Positions 37,080-44,866 of a DNA stretch of 64,000 nucleotides are shown here, in pieces (position 1 is the first letter of the stretch; the number at the start of each line of letters is the position of its first letter). The notes under the pieces are model-generated. The model was not told the DNA's origin and searched no databases. It saw only the letters and a program-made list of their open reading frames with translations. This stretch comes from Paenibacillus sp. 1_12 (GTDB taxonomy: Bacteria > Bacillota > Bacilli > Paenibacillales > NBRC-103111). The stretch is taken from positions 103,705-167,704 of the forward strand of contig NZ_FOTE01000013.1 in the NCBI RefSeq assembly GCF_900114475.1, given 5' to 3'. The translations under genes and the position numbers were made by a program.

Positions 37080-37595
37080 TTGGCTGGTGAAGTGAAGACC
37101 GAGCAAATACTTTCTATAGAGAATAGAAGAGATGAACTATCGGAGCTGCTTGTCCAGGTCGTAGAGGATGGCGCGTCGATTGGGTTTCTGCCTCCATTGA
37201 AGCTTTCGGAAGCATCACGATACTGGGAAAACGTATTATGTCCTGAGGTAATCTTATTTATAGCGACATTAAACGATCAGGTAGTCGGAACTGTACAGCT
37301 GCATTTATGTACAAAGCAAAATGGTGATCATAGAGCGGAAATTGCAAAATTAATGACCCATCCAAGGTATCGACGTCATGGTATCGGTCGTTTGCTCATG
37401 AACAAGGCTGAAGAACGAGCCAAGCAGGAGGGCAGATCGCTGTTAGTCCTCGATACAAGAGAAGGAGACCCGTCCAATCACCTTTATTCTTCTATTGGTT
37501 ATATTCAAGCTGGACGGATTCCGGACTATGCGAGATCAGCGGATGGCGAATTACACGCAACGATTTACTATTATAAAAGCGATATATCCTTTTAA
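37080..37595 (+). CDS. GNAT family N-acetyltransferase
   Basis: About 171 residues if started at TTG 37080 (GGGAG nine bases upstream). The longer frame from ATG 37038 would begin at or before the promoter's start site and has no SD; GTG 37074 is also possible. The acetyl-CoA binding motif A is IAKLMTHPRYRRHGIGRLLMNKAEERA, followed by LLVLDTREGDPSNHLYSSIGY. Transfers an acetyl group to a small molecule (substrate unknown; the branch resembles aminoglycoside/antibiotic-type acetylators such as streptothricin-like). Convergent with the next gene; the stop codons overlap in TTAA. Confidence 0.85.
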   Translation: MAGEVKTEQILSIENRRDELSELLVQVVEDGASIGFLPPLKLSEASRYWENVLCPEVILFIATLNDQVVGTVQLHLCTKQNGDHRAEIAKLMTHPRYRRHGIGRLLMNKAEERAKQEGRSLLVLDTREGDPSNHLYSSIGYIQAGRIPDYARSADGELHATIYYYKSDISF

Positions 37596-38131
37596 GAATC
37601 CAGTTCCCTGTACACTGCGATAAGCACCAAGGCAGGCAGGTCTCCCGTGTTGGTTACCTTATGGGGCACACTCGCATTCCAGCTAAAAGAATCTCCCTGC
37701 TCCAACACGGCGGAATCTTCCCCTTGTTCGGCTAAGATCGTTCCATTCAAAACAAAATGACATTCCTCTCCTTCATGCGCATGTGGATTATCTCCTGTCG
37801 TTGCACTCGGAGGTAACTCAACGATCCGCATGCGCAGATTTCCTTGTGTAGAGAGATGCTCGACTTTTAATTTTTCTTCCCCAGTCGTGGTGTACTGCCG
37901 TTCTGAGTGTCGCACGACTTGCATGCGTTGTTCTTTTTGGAGCAGCAAATAAGGAAGAGGAACTTTGAGAAAGGAGGCTATGTTTTCTAAAGTAGCAATG
38001 GAAGGAGAGGTTTTATTATTTTCTACATTACTGATAAACCCTTTGGAAAGACCGGTTCCTTCGCAAAGCTGTGGAATGGTTAGTTTTTTTCGTTTACGTA
38101 TAGCCCGGATCGTAGTTCCAATATCCATCAT
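37592..38131 (-). CDS. XRE-cupin transcriptional regulator
   Basis: 179 residues from ATG 38131 (AAGGG 7 bases upstream). N-terminal helix-turn-helix: IGTTIRAIRKRKKLTIPQLC, GLSKGFISNVENNKTSPSI; C-terminal cupin: HAHEGEECHFVLNGTILAEQGE, GDSFSWNASVPHKVTNTG. Such PuuR/SgtR-type proteins sense a small metabolite through the cupin. It may regulate the convergent acetyltransferase or the DoxX/dioxygenase genes divergent from it; the sequence does not decide. Confidence 0.9.
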   Translation of the reverse strand: MMDIGTTIRAIRKRKKLTIPQLCEGTGLSKGFISNVENNKTSPSIATLENIASFLKVPLPYLLLQKEQRMQVVRHSERQYTTTGEEKLKVEHLSTQGNLRMRIVELPPSATTGDNPHAHEGEECHFVLNGTILAEQGEDSAVLEQGDSFSWNASVPHKVTNTGDLPALVLIAVYRELDS

Positions 38132-38187
38132 TTTCACGCCCTTTGGTTTTGTAATACATATATAATATTCATAGTACCAAATTTATA

Positions 38188-38216
38188 TTGACAATCCAAT
38201 GATGAAATGATAAATT
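38188..38216 (+). promoter_or_regulatory. Strong promoter upstream of doxX-type gene
   Basis: TTGACA (perfect -35, 38188-38193), 17-base spacer, TAAATT (38211-38216). ATGAAA...TTTCAT flanks the -10 as an inverted repeat. Predicts an approximately 200-base leader before the DoxX gene. Confidence 0.65.
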
Positions 38217-38424
38217 TGTTTCATTGAAAGTTTATTCATATAGAATTAAGTTTTCTATAAGGATACAAAAATGAGATTTTATTGAGGGGGGTGTTTTTTT
38301 ATGAATAAAGGTTTTGCAATATGAATAAAATGTATACAGAAAAATACTTTTAATAGCAATTTCATATATATGGGATAGCTCAATAAAGACAAATATTCGG
38401 ATTAAGCAGAAGGAGTGTTATAAA

Positions 38425-38826
38425 ATGAAGACAACAACGATAGTAACCATCATGAGAGTTCTTGTAGGTATTCTGTTTGTGGCACATGGTATTTCGAAAT
38501 TCCAGATGGGTCTCGACAATACAGCGGGGTGGTTTGGTAGTATAGGTCTTCCGGAATTTGCAGCCTATGTGGTTGCTTACTTCGAGCTCATTGGCGGAAT
38601 CGCTTTGATCATCGGCTTCGCAACCCGATACTTTGCAATCGGCTTTATCATTATGCTTATTGGTGCGATCGTAGCGGTGAAGCTTCCGGTGGGACTGTTG
38701 GGCAACGCGCAAATGACTGGTTATGAGTTGGATCTGGCAATGATAGCTTTAGCCGGTTACTTTGCTATCGCGGATGAGCGTGGGCTTGGTCTGGATCGAC
38801 TGCTGTTCAAAACTAAAAACCAATAA
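38425..38826 (+). CDS. DoxX family membrane protein (CatD-like)
   Basis: 133 residues, four membrane helices. DoxX marks: VGILFVAHGISKFQMGLDNTAGWF, YFELIGGIALIIGFATRY, MIALAGYFAIADERGLGLDRLLF. SD AGAAGGAG. Sixty-three bases separate it from an extradiol dioxygenase gene, the same pairing as catD-catE (DoxX + catechol dioxygenase) in Bacillus, which detoxifies catechols and quinones. By that analogy I infer a role in thiol/redox or quinone stress at the membrane. Confidence 0.88.
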   Translation: MKTTTIVTIMRVLVGILFVAHGISKFQMGLDNTAGWFGSIGLPEFAAYVVAYFELIGGIALIIGFATRYFAIGFIIMLIGAIVAVKLPVGLLGNAQMTGYELDLAMIALAGYFAIADERGLGLDRLLFKTKNQ

Positions 38827-38889
38827 AACGTATCCTTCCGTACAACTGCCACAACTGCAGCAACTAATAATCGGTAAAGGAGCTTTACG

Positions 38890-39663
38890 ATGATACCTTC
38901 TTTTTTTATTGCTCATGGTGCTCCATCACTTGCACTGGAACATAATGACTACACAACGCTTTTGAAAAATTTTGCAGCGGATTATCCTAAGCCTAAGGCT
39001 ATTGTGCTCTTTTCCGCCCATTGGGAGAGCAGACAACAGCAGGTGTCAGCTTCTACTTCCCCATACGAAACCATTTATGATTTTTCGGGTTTTCAACCAG
39101 AGCTGTATCAAGTCCAATATCCGGCTCCCGGTGAACCCTCGATAGCAAACGAGATTCAAGCTTTGCTTCAACAAGAAAAAATCCCTGCCAGTCTCGATAG
39201 CGATCGGGGATTGGACCATGGAGCTTGGGTCATTCTGTCTCTGATGTATCCTGCGGCAAATATCCCGGTAATCGCATTATCCGTAAATCGGCACTTGTCG
39301 AATGCGGAGCAATATCGGATTGGTAAAGCATTATCTTCACTTCGTGAGAAGGACATCCTTATCCTTGGCAGCGGCGGAACGGTTCATAATTTGCGGAGGC
39401 TGGAGTGGGGTGCTTCCCGAACTACCGATTGGGCAGCACAATTCGACGGCTGGCTGGATGAAAAGCTGACTGCGTGGGATTTGGAGTCGTTGCTCCAGTA
39501 TGAGCAGATGGCTCCTTATGCCAAGGAAGCGGTGCCTACTCCTGAGCATTTTATCCCGTTGCTGCTGGCTATGGGTACCGGAGATTCAAGTAAAAAAGCT
39601 TCGTTGGTACATCGCAGTTACCAATATGGAAATCTAAGTTTAAGCTGCTGGAAATTTGACTGA
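38890..39663 (+). CDS. LigB/DODA-type extradiol aromatic ring-cleavage dioxygenase
   Basis: 257 residues, the usual size of YgiD/DODA proteins. Metal-binding and catalytic His are in FIAHGAPSLA, LFSAHWES, GLDHGAWVILSLMYP and GSGGTVHNLR. SD AAAGGAG. These enzymes open catecholic rings with Fe(II) or Zn, the plant homologue making betalamic acid. Following a DoxX gene, it probably removes catechol-like compounds. It is not related in fold to the glyoxalase-type CatE of Bacillus, so the pairing is an analogy of function only. Confidence 0.88.
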   Translation: MIPSFFIAHGAPSLALEHNDYTTLLKNFAADYPKPKAIVLFSAHWESRQQQVSASTSPYETIYDFSGFQPELYQVQYPAPGEPSIANEIQALLQQEKIPASLDSDRGLDHGAWVILSLMYPAANIPVIALSVNRHLSNAEQYRIGKALSSLREKDILILGSGGTVHNLRRLEWGASRTTDWAAQFDGWLDEKLTAWDLESLLQYEQMAPYAKEAVPTPEHFIPLLLAMGTGDSSKKASLVHRSYQYGNLSLSCWKFD

Positions 39664-39687
39664 ACCGATAATGGATATAGAAATAAC

Positions 39688-39718
39688 AAGGACAACTCTT
39701 TTGGAGTTGTCTTTGTTG
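39688..39718. terminator. Bidirectional terminator
   Basis: AAGGACAACTC-TTTTG-GAGTTGTCTTT between the dioxygenase gene and the convergent small-protein gene. Confidence 0.85.
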
Positions 39719-39724
39719 TTAATC

Positions 39725-40009
39725 CTACTGCTCGTCCTTGATAGGATGCGCCTGCACCTGCTCTAAAAGCTCACGGTTTTCACCCAGCAGCTCTTGAAGC
39801 TGCTGAAGCGCCTCTTGATTTTCTTCGCTTTGAAGCGTATTGGCAAGTCCGTTCTCTGCCCGCTCCATTGCATTGTGAGATTGCTGAATCATTTGCTCGC
39901 TTGGATGCGATGCTGCTTGCTCTACGGCGCTCGTTACCTTATTTACGGAATTCAACAGCTGGTTAATGGGTTTGTCCGGCTTCCAGCTTGTTTCGGTGTG
40001 TTTAGCCAT
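39725..40009 (-). CDS. Small hydrophilic coiled-coil protein of unknown function
   Basis: 94 residues from ATG 40009, which has GGAGG nine bases upstream. No membrane segment, no Cys. Glu, Gln, Asn and Leu dominate, with helical heptad-like stretches (LLNSVNKVTSAVEQAASH and ENQEALQQLQELLGENRELLEQVQ). Expected to be fully helical. The good SD, terminator at its 3' end and codon use like its neighbours support it as a real gene. I do not recognise a family; Bacillales carry several small spore-associated or stress proteins of this composition, but nothing here proves that. Confidence 0.65.
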   Translation of the reverse strand: MAKHTETSWKPDKPINQLLNSVNKVTSAVEQAASHPSEQMIQQSHNAMERAENGLANTLQSEENQEALQQLQELLGENRELLEQVQAHPIKDEQ

Positions 40010-40160
40010 ATCGGTGACCTCCAAGTATCGTTATATACATGAGTATTACTTCTTTACTATGGCAAAATAAATATAATTTATGCATGGCAAACGATACCAC
40101 AGAACCATATAGCCTCCTCGCTAGCTCTCGAACTATATAAGATGAACTAAACATCATGAC

Positions 40161-40260
40161 AGCAGAGAGGCGCTGCGAAAGCAGACCCCTCTTCCAATCG
40201 CTGTTGCAGCCAGATTCTTTCGATTCTTAGCCCCATAGGGGTAAGAATCCGTCTGCAAAG
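40161..40260 (+). ncRNA. Possible structured RNA or repeat element in the 40010-40412 gap
   Basis: Two adjacent stem-loops: AGAGG-CG-CTGC-GAAA-GCAG-ACC-CCTCT (40166-40192) with a GNRA tetraloop, and GATTCTTA-G-CCCC-ATA-GGGG-TAAGAATC (40222-40249), the latter enclosed by TTGCAG/CTGCAA (40204-40209, 40253-40258). No coding frame covers it. It may be a non-coding RNA, a leader, or a miniature repeat; strand is not certain. Confidence 0.35.
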
Positions 40261-40335
40261 GCGAACACTTCGTTTCTCCAGAAGGGTCCGCTATCTCCGC
40301 TCGGGCTGTGTGCTTCTTTTGTTCATTTCAAAATA

Positions 40336-40344
40336 TGGTATGAT
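40336..40344 (+). promoter_or_regulatory. Extended -10 promoter of the DUF3052-like gene
   Basis: TGGTATGAT is an extended -10 (TGn plus TATGAT); TTGTTC upstream is a poor -35 by spacing. About 70 bases before the TTG start. Confidence 0.4.
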
Positions 40345-40412
40345 GAATGGGGTAGATAAAGTCGGTTTGTTTGAATGCTTGTTACGAATAATAATAGGAG
40401 GAGGTGACAGAA

Positions 40413-40877
40413 TTGAGCGTAAATCCGCTTATTCAGAAACTGCAATACAAAGATCAGGGTGAGGCCGTTCTTGTTTTAAATCCGCCGCAGGTGTATGAAG
40501 AAGTCATCGACCAATTTAAAGGTGAGGTTCATCGGGAGGTTCTTCATGATTCGTATCCGTTCGTACAGGTATTCGGAGCTAGCAACGAAACGGTTCAATC
40601 TTTAGCCCGACTGGGGGTCACGGTACTGAGTGAGGACGGTCTCCTATGGCTATGTTATCCGAAAAAAACGTCTAAAAAATACAAATCCTCGGATTGCAGC
40701 AGAGAGAGTGTAGCCTTCCTGCTCGGCACTGAGGGATTTGAGCCGGTTCGTCAAATCGCGATTGATGAGGATTGGTCTGCGCTTCGATTCCGGCATGTGG
40801 ATCGAATTAAATCTATGGTTCGAGAATTTGCTGTGACGGAAAAGGGCAAGCAGCGTACCATAGATAACAATGAATAG
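40413..40877 (+). CDS. DUF3052-like protein of unknown function
   Basis: 154 residues from TTG 40413, which lies 8-9 bases after AGGAGGAGG; GTG 40404 is too close to the SD. The C-terminal half, GLLWLCYPKKTSKKYKSSDC and FEPVRQIAIDEDWSALRFR, is the pattern of DUF3052 proteins as I know them (Y-P-K-x-T-S, then DxxWSAxRFR). Cytosolic, two short alpha/beta repeats likely. Overlaps the following dehydrogenase gene by 8 bases, so the two are cotranscribed and likely coupled. No function can be assigned. Confidence 0.75.
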   Translation: MSVNPLIQKLQYKDQGEAVLVLNPPQVYEEVIDQFKGEVHREVLHDSYPFVQVFGASNETVQSLARLGVTVLSEDGLLWLCYPKKTSKKYKSSDCSRESVAFLLGTEGFEPVRQIAIDEDWSALRFRHVDRIKSMVREFAVTEKGKQRTIDNNE

Positions 40878-41796
40878 AAACGACGAATGGTGGGTGAAGA
40901 AGCTGGAGAAGATTAGCTTTATTGGACTGGGAGTCATGGGCTCTCGGATGGCAGCGCGATTGATTAAAGCAGGATTTTCGGTAACCGTTTACAATCGAAC
41001 AGTAAACAAGGTTGAGCCGTTGGTACAGCTTGGAGCGAGCTGGGCGGCGACAATCAGGGAAGCTGTAGAGCGGGCAGATGTGATATGTACTTGTTTATCG
41101 ATGCCACAGGATGTTAAGGAGTTGTATACGGGGGAGCAGGGTGTTTTTAAACAAGCGAAGCTGGGTGCCATTTGCTTGGATTTTACAACTGTCGGCCGAG
41201 AGCTGAGTGTGCAGCTGGGTGTGGAGGCGGCGTCTCATCAGCTTACTTATTTGGATGCACCTGTGAGTGGTGGTCCAGAAGGTGCGGAACGAGGTACCTT
41301 GACGATTATGGTGGGTGGACAAGCGGAGGCTTATGAACAATGCTTGCCTGTGCTTCAGCAATTAGGTGCTAATGTACAGTACTTAGGCAATTCAGGCTTA
41401 GGCAGCGTAGCCAAGCTAATTAATCAATACTTGGTTGCTACTCATACTTTAGCGGCTTCAGAAGCTATGGCAGCGGGCAGTGCTTATGGAATTAACCCGG
41501 AGCAGCTGTATCAGATCTTGTCTACAAGCTATGGAGATAGCCGGATGCTGCGTCGGCATGTTGAGCAGCACCTCCTGGATCGTAACTTTCAACCAGGGGG
41601 CGCGCTGAAGTACCTGCTGAAGGATATTCGATTAGCTAATAAGCTCATAGCGGAAACAGGGATTGAAACCTCTACAGGAACCCATGTGGAAACCGTTTTG
41701 CATAAGGCGGTGGAACAACAGCACGGGGATTTAGATATGTCTGCTGTGATTTTGTCTTTGGAGCTGCTAACGGGGGTTAAGGTGGAAAGAAAATAA
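40870..41796 (+). CDS. NAD(P)-dependent beta-hydroxyacid dehydrogenase (3-hydroxyisobutyrate dehydrogenase family)
   Basis: 308 residues. N-terminal Rossmann motif FIGLGVMGSRMAARLIKAGFSVTVYNRT; the substrate-binding motif DAPVSGGPEGAERGTLTIMVGG; the catalytic Lys in GSVAKLINQYL (equivalent of GxxxKxxxN); C-terminal helical dimer domain with LLKDIRLANKLIAETG. Oxidises a 3-hydroxy acid (3-hydroxyisobutyrate, tartronate semialdehyde type) in the cytosol. Translationally overlapping with the DUF3052-like gene. Confidence 0.9.
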   Translation: MNRNDEWWVKKLEKISFIGLGVMGSRMAARLIKAGFSVTVYNRTVNKVEPLVQLGASWAATIREAVERADVICTCLSMPQDVKELYTGEQGVFKQAKLGAICLDFTTVGRELSVQLGVEAASHQLTYLDAPVSGGPEGAERGTLTIMVGGQAEAYEQCLPVLQQLGANVQYLGNSGLGSVAKLINQYLVATHTLAASEAMAAGSAYGINPEQLYQILSTSYGDSRMLRRHVEQHLLDRNFQPGGALKYLLKDIRLANKLIAETGIETSTGTHVETVLHKAVEQQHGDLDMSAVILSLELLTGVKVERK

Positions 41797-41833
41797 AGAA
41801 AGTAAAGCGTATCCCTGCCTAAGTGTATAACAC

Positions 41834-41871
41834 AAGAAAAGCCCCTTCACAAAAAAACGGTGAAGGGGCTT
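41834..41871. terminator. Bidirectional rho-independent terminator
   Basis: AAGCCCCTTCAC...GTGAAGGGGCTT between the dehydrogenase gene and the convergent ndh gene. Confidence 0.9.
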
Positions 41872-41913
41872 CGTGTAAGCTAGGTTGAAAAGATTGATCG
41901 GATAACCAGCTTC

Positions 41914-43092
41914 TTAATAAGCAAGTGCAAACAATCCGTTAATGTGGGACAGATAGCGGGCGTTACTCGCTTTTTTCATCAAGGATGCCGGAGTACCCTT
42001 TAATTCAATACCGCTTCCACCAACAGAGCCGATTCCGTCTTTACGGCCAAGGCTTGCCAGTGTTCCCGAGAATACAGGGCTGAAGCTGTCCATTGTGGTG
42101 CCTTTGAACTGTGCTGCGATATTAGCGCCTGCAAGCTCACCCATTTGCCAAGCCAATTGTGCAGTTGGAGGGAAAGGACGGCCTTCCGGTCCAAATACGA
42201 CTGCACAGTCGCCAGCAAGGAATACATCCGGATGGGAAACGGATTGAAGCGATTCGTTAACCGTTGCACGACCGCGGTTCACTTCTACTCCGCAATTCGC
42301 AACAAGCGAGCTGCCTTGTACGCCGCCAGTCCAAACCAACGTGTTTGTATCAATCGTTCTTCCATCTTTAAGGCTAACAGTTGGACCGTTTACTTCAGTA
42401 ATTGCAAGGCCGGTCAAGAACTCAACACCGCGATTTTGCAGGCTGACTGTTGCACGCTCAATAAGCTCAGCTGAGAATATTGGCAGGATGCTAGGCATAG
42501 CCTCAACAAGATAAAGCGATACTTCTGCGAAATCAACGCCGTATTTACGGCAAATGCCAGGCAGCTCATCAGCAAGCTCACCGACCAGCTCAACGCCTGT
42601 CAGGCCGCCGCCGCCGATAACGAAAGTAGCGTCTGCTTTATCTTTAGTGTTGCTGTACTTGCGAATACTTTGCTCTACATGCGCAAAGAGACGGTTTGCA
42701 TCTGCTACGGATTTCAGCGTGAAGCTGTTCTCCTGTAGACCTGGAATGCCAAAGTAGTTAGTCTCACTACCCAGAGCGAGCACTAGAGCGTCGTAGCTGA
42801 ACGTTTTGCCGCCAAGCAGCAGGACTCTGCGTTCTTCCACATTAATTTCATCAACGGTACCGACTACCACATTGATTTGCTTACCTTTAAGCAGCTTTTC
42901 CAAAGGCAAAGCGACTGCCTTCTCAGCAACATTACCTGCAGCAAGACGGTGAAGCTCGGTAATAATTTGGTGCGATCCCACGCGATTAATAACGGTAATT
43001 TCTGCTTCTTCATGCGTTAGATGGGCACGAGCGGAAAGTGCGCTCAACAAGCCGCCGTAGCCGCCACCCAAGATCAAAATTTGTTTACTCAC
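41914..43092 (-). CDS. ndh: Type II NADH dehydrogenase (NDH-2)
   Basis: 392 residues from GTG 43092 with GGAGG six bases upstream; the ATG at 43113 would put that SD inside the coding region. FAD-binding ILGGGYGGLLSAL at the start; second NAD-binding motif FVIGGGGLTGVELVGELADEL; C-terminal FLAGDCAVVFG and PPTAQLAWQMGELAGANIA; ends with an amphipathic membrane-docking stretch. Transfers electrons from NADH to menaquinone without proton pumping. Second gene after a YjlC-like DUF1641 gene, the same order as B. subtilis yjlC-ndh; a Rex box precedes the pair. Confidence 0.92.
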   Translation of the reverse strand: MSKQILILGGGYGGLLSALSARAHLTHEEAEITVINRVGSHQIITELHRLAAGNVAEKAVALPLEKLLKGKQINVVVGTVDEINVEERRVLLLGGKTFSYDALVLALGSETNYFGIPGLQENSFTLKSVADANRLFAHVEQSIRKYSNTKDKADATFVIGGGGLTGVELVGELADELPGICRKYGVDFAEVSLYLVEAMPSILPIFSAELIERATVSLQNRGVEFLTGLAITEVNGPTVSLKDGRTIDTNTLVWTGGVQGSSLVANCGVEVNRGRATVNESLQSVSHPDVFLAGDCAVVFGPEGRPFPPTAQLAWQMGELAGANIAAQFKGTTMDSFSPVFSGTLASLGRKDGIGSVGGSGIELKGTPASLMKKASNARYLSHINGLFALAY

Positions 43093-43122
43093 GGTTATCC
43101 TCCATCCTGACAATAGGTTGAT

Positions 43123-43566
43123 TTATAGGTTTTCTTGCTTTTTTCTTTCGCCCAAAATATCAAGGTAAGCTTGGCTAAAACGAAGCATTTTTTGCAATTC
43201 CGGATCTTTAAGCAGCTTCAGCATACCAAATAGACCAATTGTGGCTTCGCTTTGATCAGCACGATCGTTAGCCTCAATAGCTGCGGATGCGTAACCCTTA
43301 ACTTTTTCTTCAAGCGGTTTAACGACTTCCTGAATTCCGCCTACCATATCTTGAATCAAAACACGGTCATTAGCTACTTTATTAGCCAAATCATATGTTT
43401 TGGTAAGCAGGGTCATCATTTCGGTAAGCCGCGGCAGTTGATCTACCAATACGGTTAATGCCTCTTGTACCTCTGGCTTTAACAATTGATCCAATACATC
43501 CGCCTTAACGTTTGCGGGAGCTACAGAAGCATCTTGTTCTAATACTTGAGCATTGGTTTGTGACAT
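43123..43566 (-). CDS. yjlC: DUF1641 protein, YjlC-like
   Basis: 147 residues, helical, hydrophilic. DUF1641 features: LLKPEVQEALTVLVDQLPRLTEMM, then GMLKLLKDPELQKMLRFSQAYLDILG at the C-terminus. SD GGAGGATAAC before the ATG. Thirty bases upstream of ndh in the same operon. Function is not known with certainty, but the conserved pairing with NDH-2 in Bacillus suggests a role in NADH respiration. Confidence 0.85.
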   Translation of the reverse strand: MSQTNAQVLEQDASVAPANVKADVLDQLLKPEVQEALTVLVDQLPRLTEMMTLLTKTYDLANKVANDRVLIQDMVGGIQEVVKPLEEKVKGYASAAIEANDRADQSEATIGLFGMLKLLKDPELQKMLRFSQAYLDILGERKKQENL

Positions 43567-43675
43567 GTTTGTTATCCTCCTTTATTCATCTGAATCTGTT
43601 CGCAAGTAGCAAAAAAACGTTATTCCGCGATCTATATGAAATATAATATAGGTTAATATTATATTATCCATTCAC

Positions 43676-43693
43676 TTGTGAAAAAAATCACAT
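43676..43693 (-). promoter_or_regulatory. Rex operator
   Basis: TTGTGAAAAAAATCACAT matches the Gram-positive Rex consensus TTGTGAAnnnnTTCACAA with two mismatches. It lies about 110 bases upstream of yjlC, next to an AT-rich -10-like TATAAT on the minus strand. In Bacillus, yjlC-ndh is repressed by Rex at high NAD+, so this fits. Confidence 0.75.
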
Positions 43694-43934
43694 AGAAGTT
43701 AGAAAGTTTCCGCGTCTAAGCTGCTGCGAACCAAGTAATTGCTAAGCTATATTGTATACCTAATAGCAGCAGGAGACAATAGTTTTTTCATCATATATTT
43801 ACAAATTTTTCACTGTCGATGAGGTTGTCGCTCCAGCAGCTTGGCTGCCGAAGCAACATCTCCTTGTATGCGTCATACTTAACATGGGATTAATATTGTT
43901 TTCTGAAATCGATCACCACTCGAACACCTTAACT
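43694..43934. other. Intergenic region upstream of the Rex site
   Basis: No gene seen between the divergent yjlC promoter and the 3' end of the methyltransferase gene; only a small GCAGC/GCTGC hairpin near 43837-43850. Confidence 0.35.
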
Positions 43935-44612
43935 TCAATTCTTTTTCCCGATAAAAACAGCAAAATCCAGATACTTATACATGCAATCCACATCAGAAAA
44001 ACCTGCCTGCTCGAGCCAGTCGATTTGATCACCAAGCTTGGCGTTCAAGTCCAGCTTTCTTCGCTCCACAGAGGTATCGATGGATGCTCTGGAAAGGCCA
44101 CTGTCGTTAATATGGGCTAACCAGCGCTGTCTATGGTATTCATCTATAGCTGGGGTGTTGCCCTGTACCTGATCCGCATTGACAAAAATACCGCCTGGAT
44201 TCAACAGCTGGTGAACGGTGGCGAACAGCTTTCTTTTGGCAGGATGGGTCAAATGGTGAATCGACAATGAAGAGACGATGATGTCATAAGATCGGGGAAA
44301 TACGTAGCTGGAATAATCACCGATGATGTATTGAACGTGGTCTTCCTCGCGAAAACGACGGCGTGCTTCCTCCAGCATTTTATCACTCAGATCTATCAAT
44401 GTAAGATGGGCTTTCGGGTATTTATGCAGCACCATTCGGGAGAACAGCCCTGTACCTGCACCTAAATCGAGAATATGCGGAGCTTGGCTTTTGCTTTCCG
44501 CCAGGGAAAGCGCCATCCCATAAAATTCATCGAAACAGGGGATCAGTTGTCTTCGCTGCTGGTCATAATCATTGGCAACGGCGTCAAACAGTTTTTTGAC
44601 CGATGGGTCCAT
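43935..44612 (-). CDS. Class I SAM-dependent methyltransferase
   Basis: 225 residues from ATG 44612 (AAGGAGG, spacing 7); the frame is open further but without an SD. SAM motif I HILDLGAGTGLFSRMVL, motif II LTLIDLSDKMLEEARRRF, motif III region YIIGDYSSYVFPRSYDIIVSSLSIHHL, and the post-motif LNPGGIFVNADQV. Methyltransf_25/UbiE-like small-molecule methyltransferase; substrate not evident. Monocistronic. Confidence 0.88.
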   Translation of the reverse strand: MDPSVKKLFDAVANDYDQQRRQLIPCFDEFYGMALSLAESKSQAPHILDLGAGTGLFSRMVLHKYPKAHLTLIDLSDKMLEEARRRFREEDHVQYIIGDYSSYVFPRSYDIIVSSLSIHHLTHPAKRKLFATVHQLLNPGGIFVNADQVQGNTPAIDEYHRQRWLAHINDSGLSRASIDTSVERRKLDLNAKLGDQIDWLEQAGFSDVDCMYKYLDFAVFIGKKN

Positions 44613-44866
44613 AAGAAGACCTCCTTGGTATGGGTTTTCTTCATTGTAACGACAGATTGCTAATTGAGGAAATATATAAAATGAATGGAAACTATAGGGA
44701 AGACCTATATGTGGCATGTGAATTCGCTTGGTCAACCTCTTCCTACCTTTTCTTGCGACCAAGTACGGCAGTGCGGTTCCGATTTCAATATCCGATATGG
44801 TAAGATCTGAATGACGAGGTTATACAGGTAAATGAATTACCTTATCGAAGACAGGAGGGAAACAGT

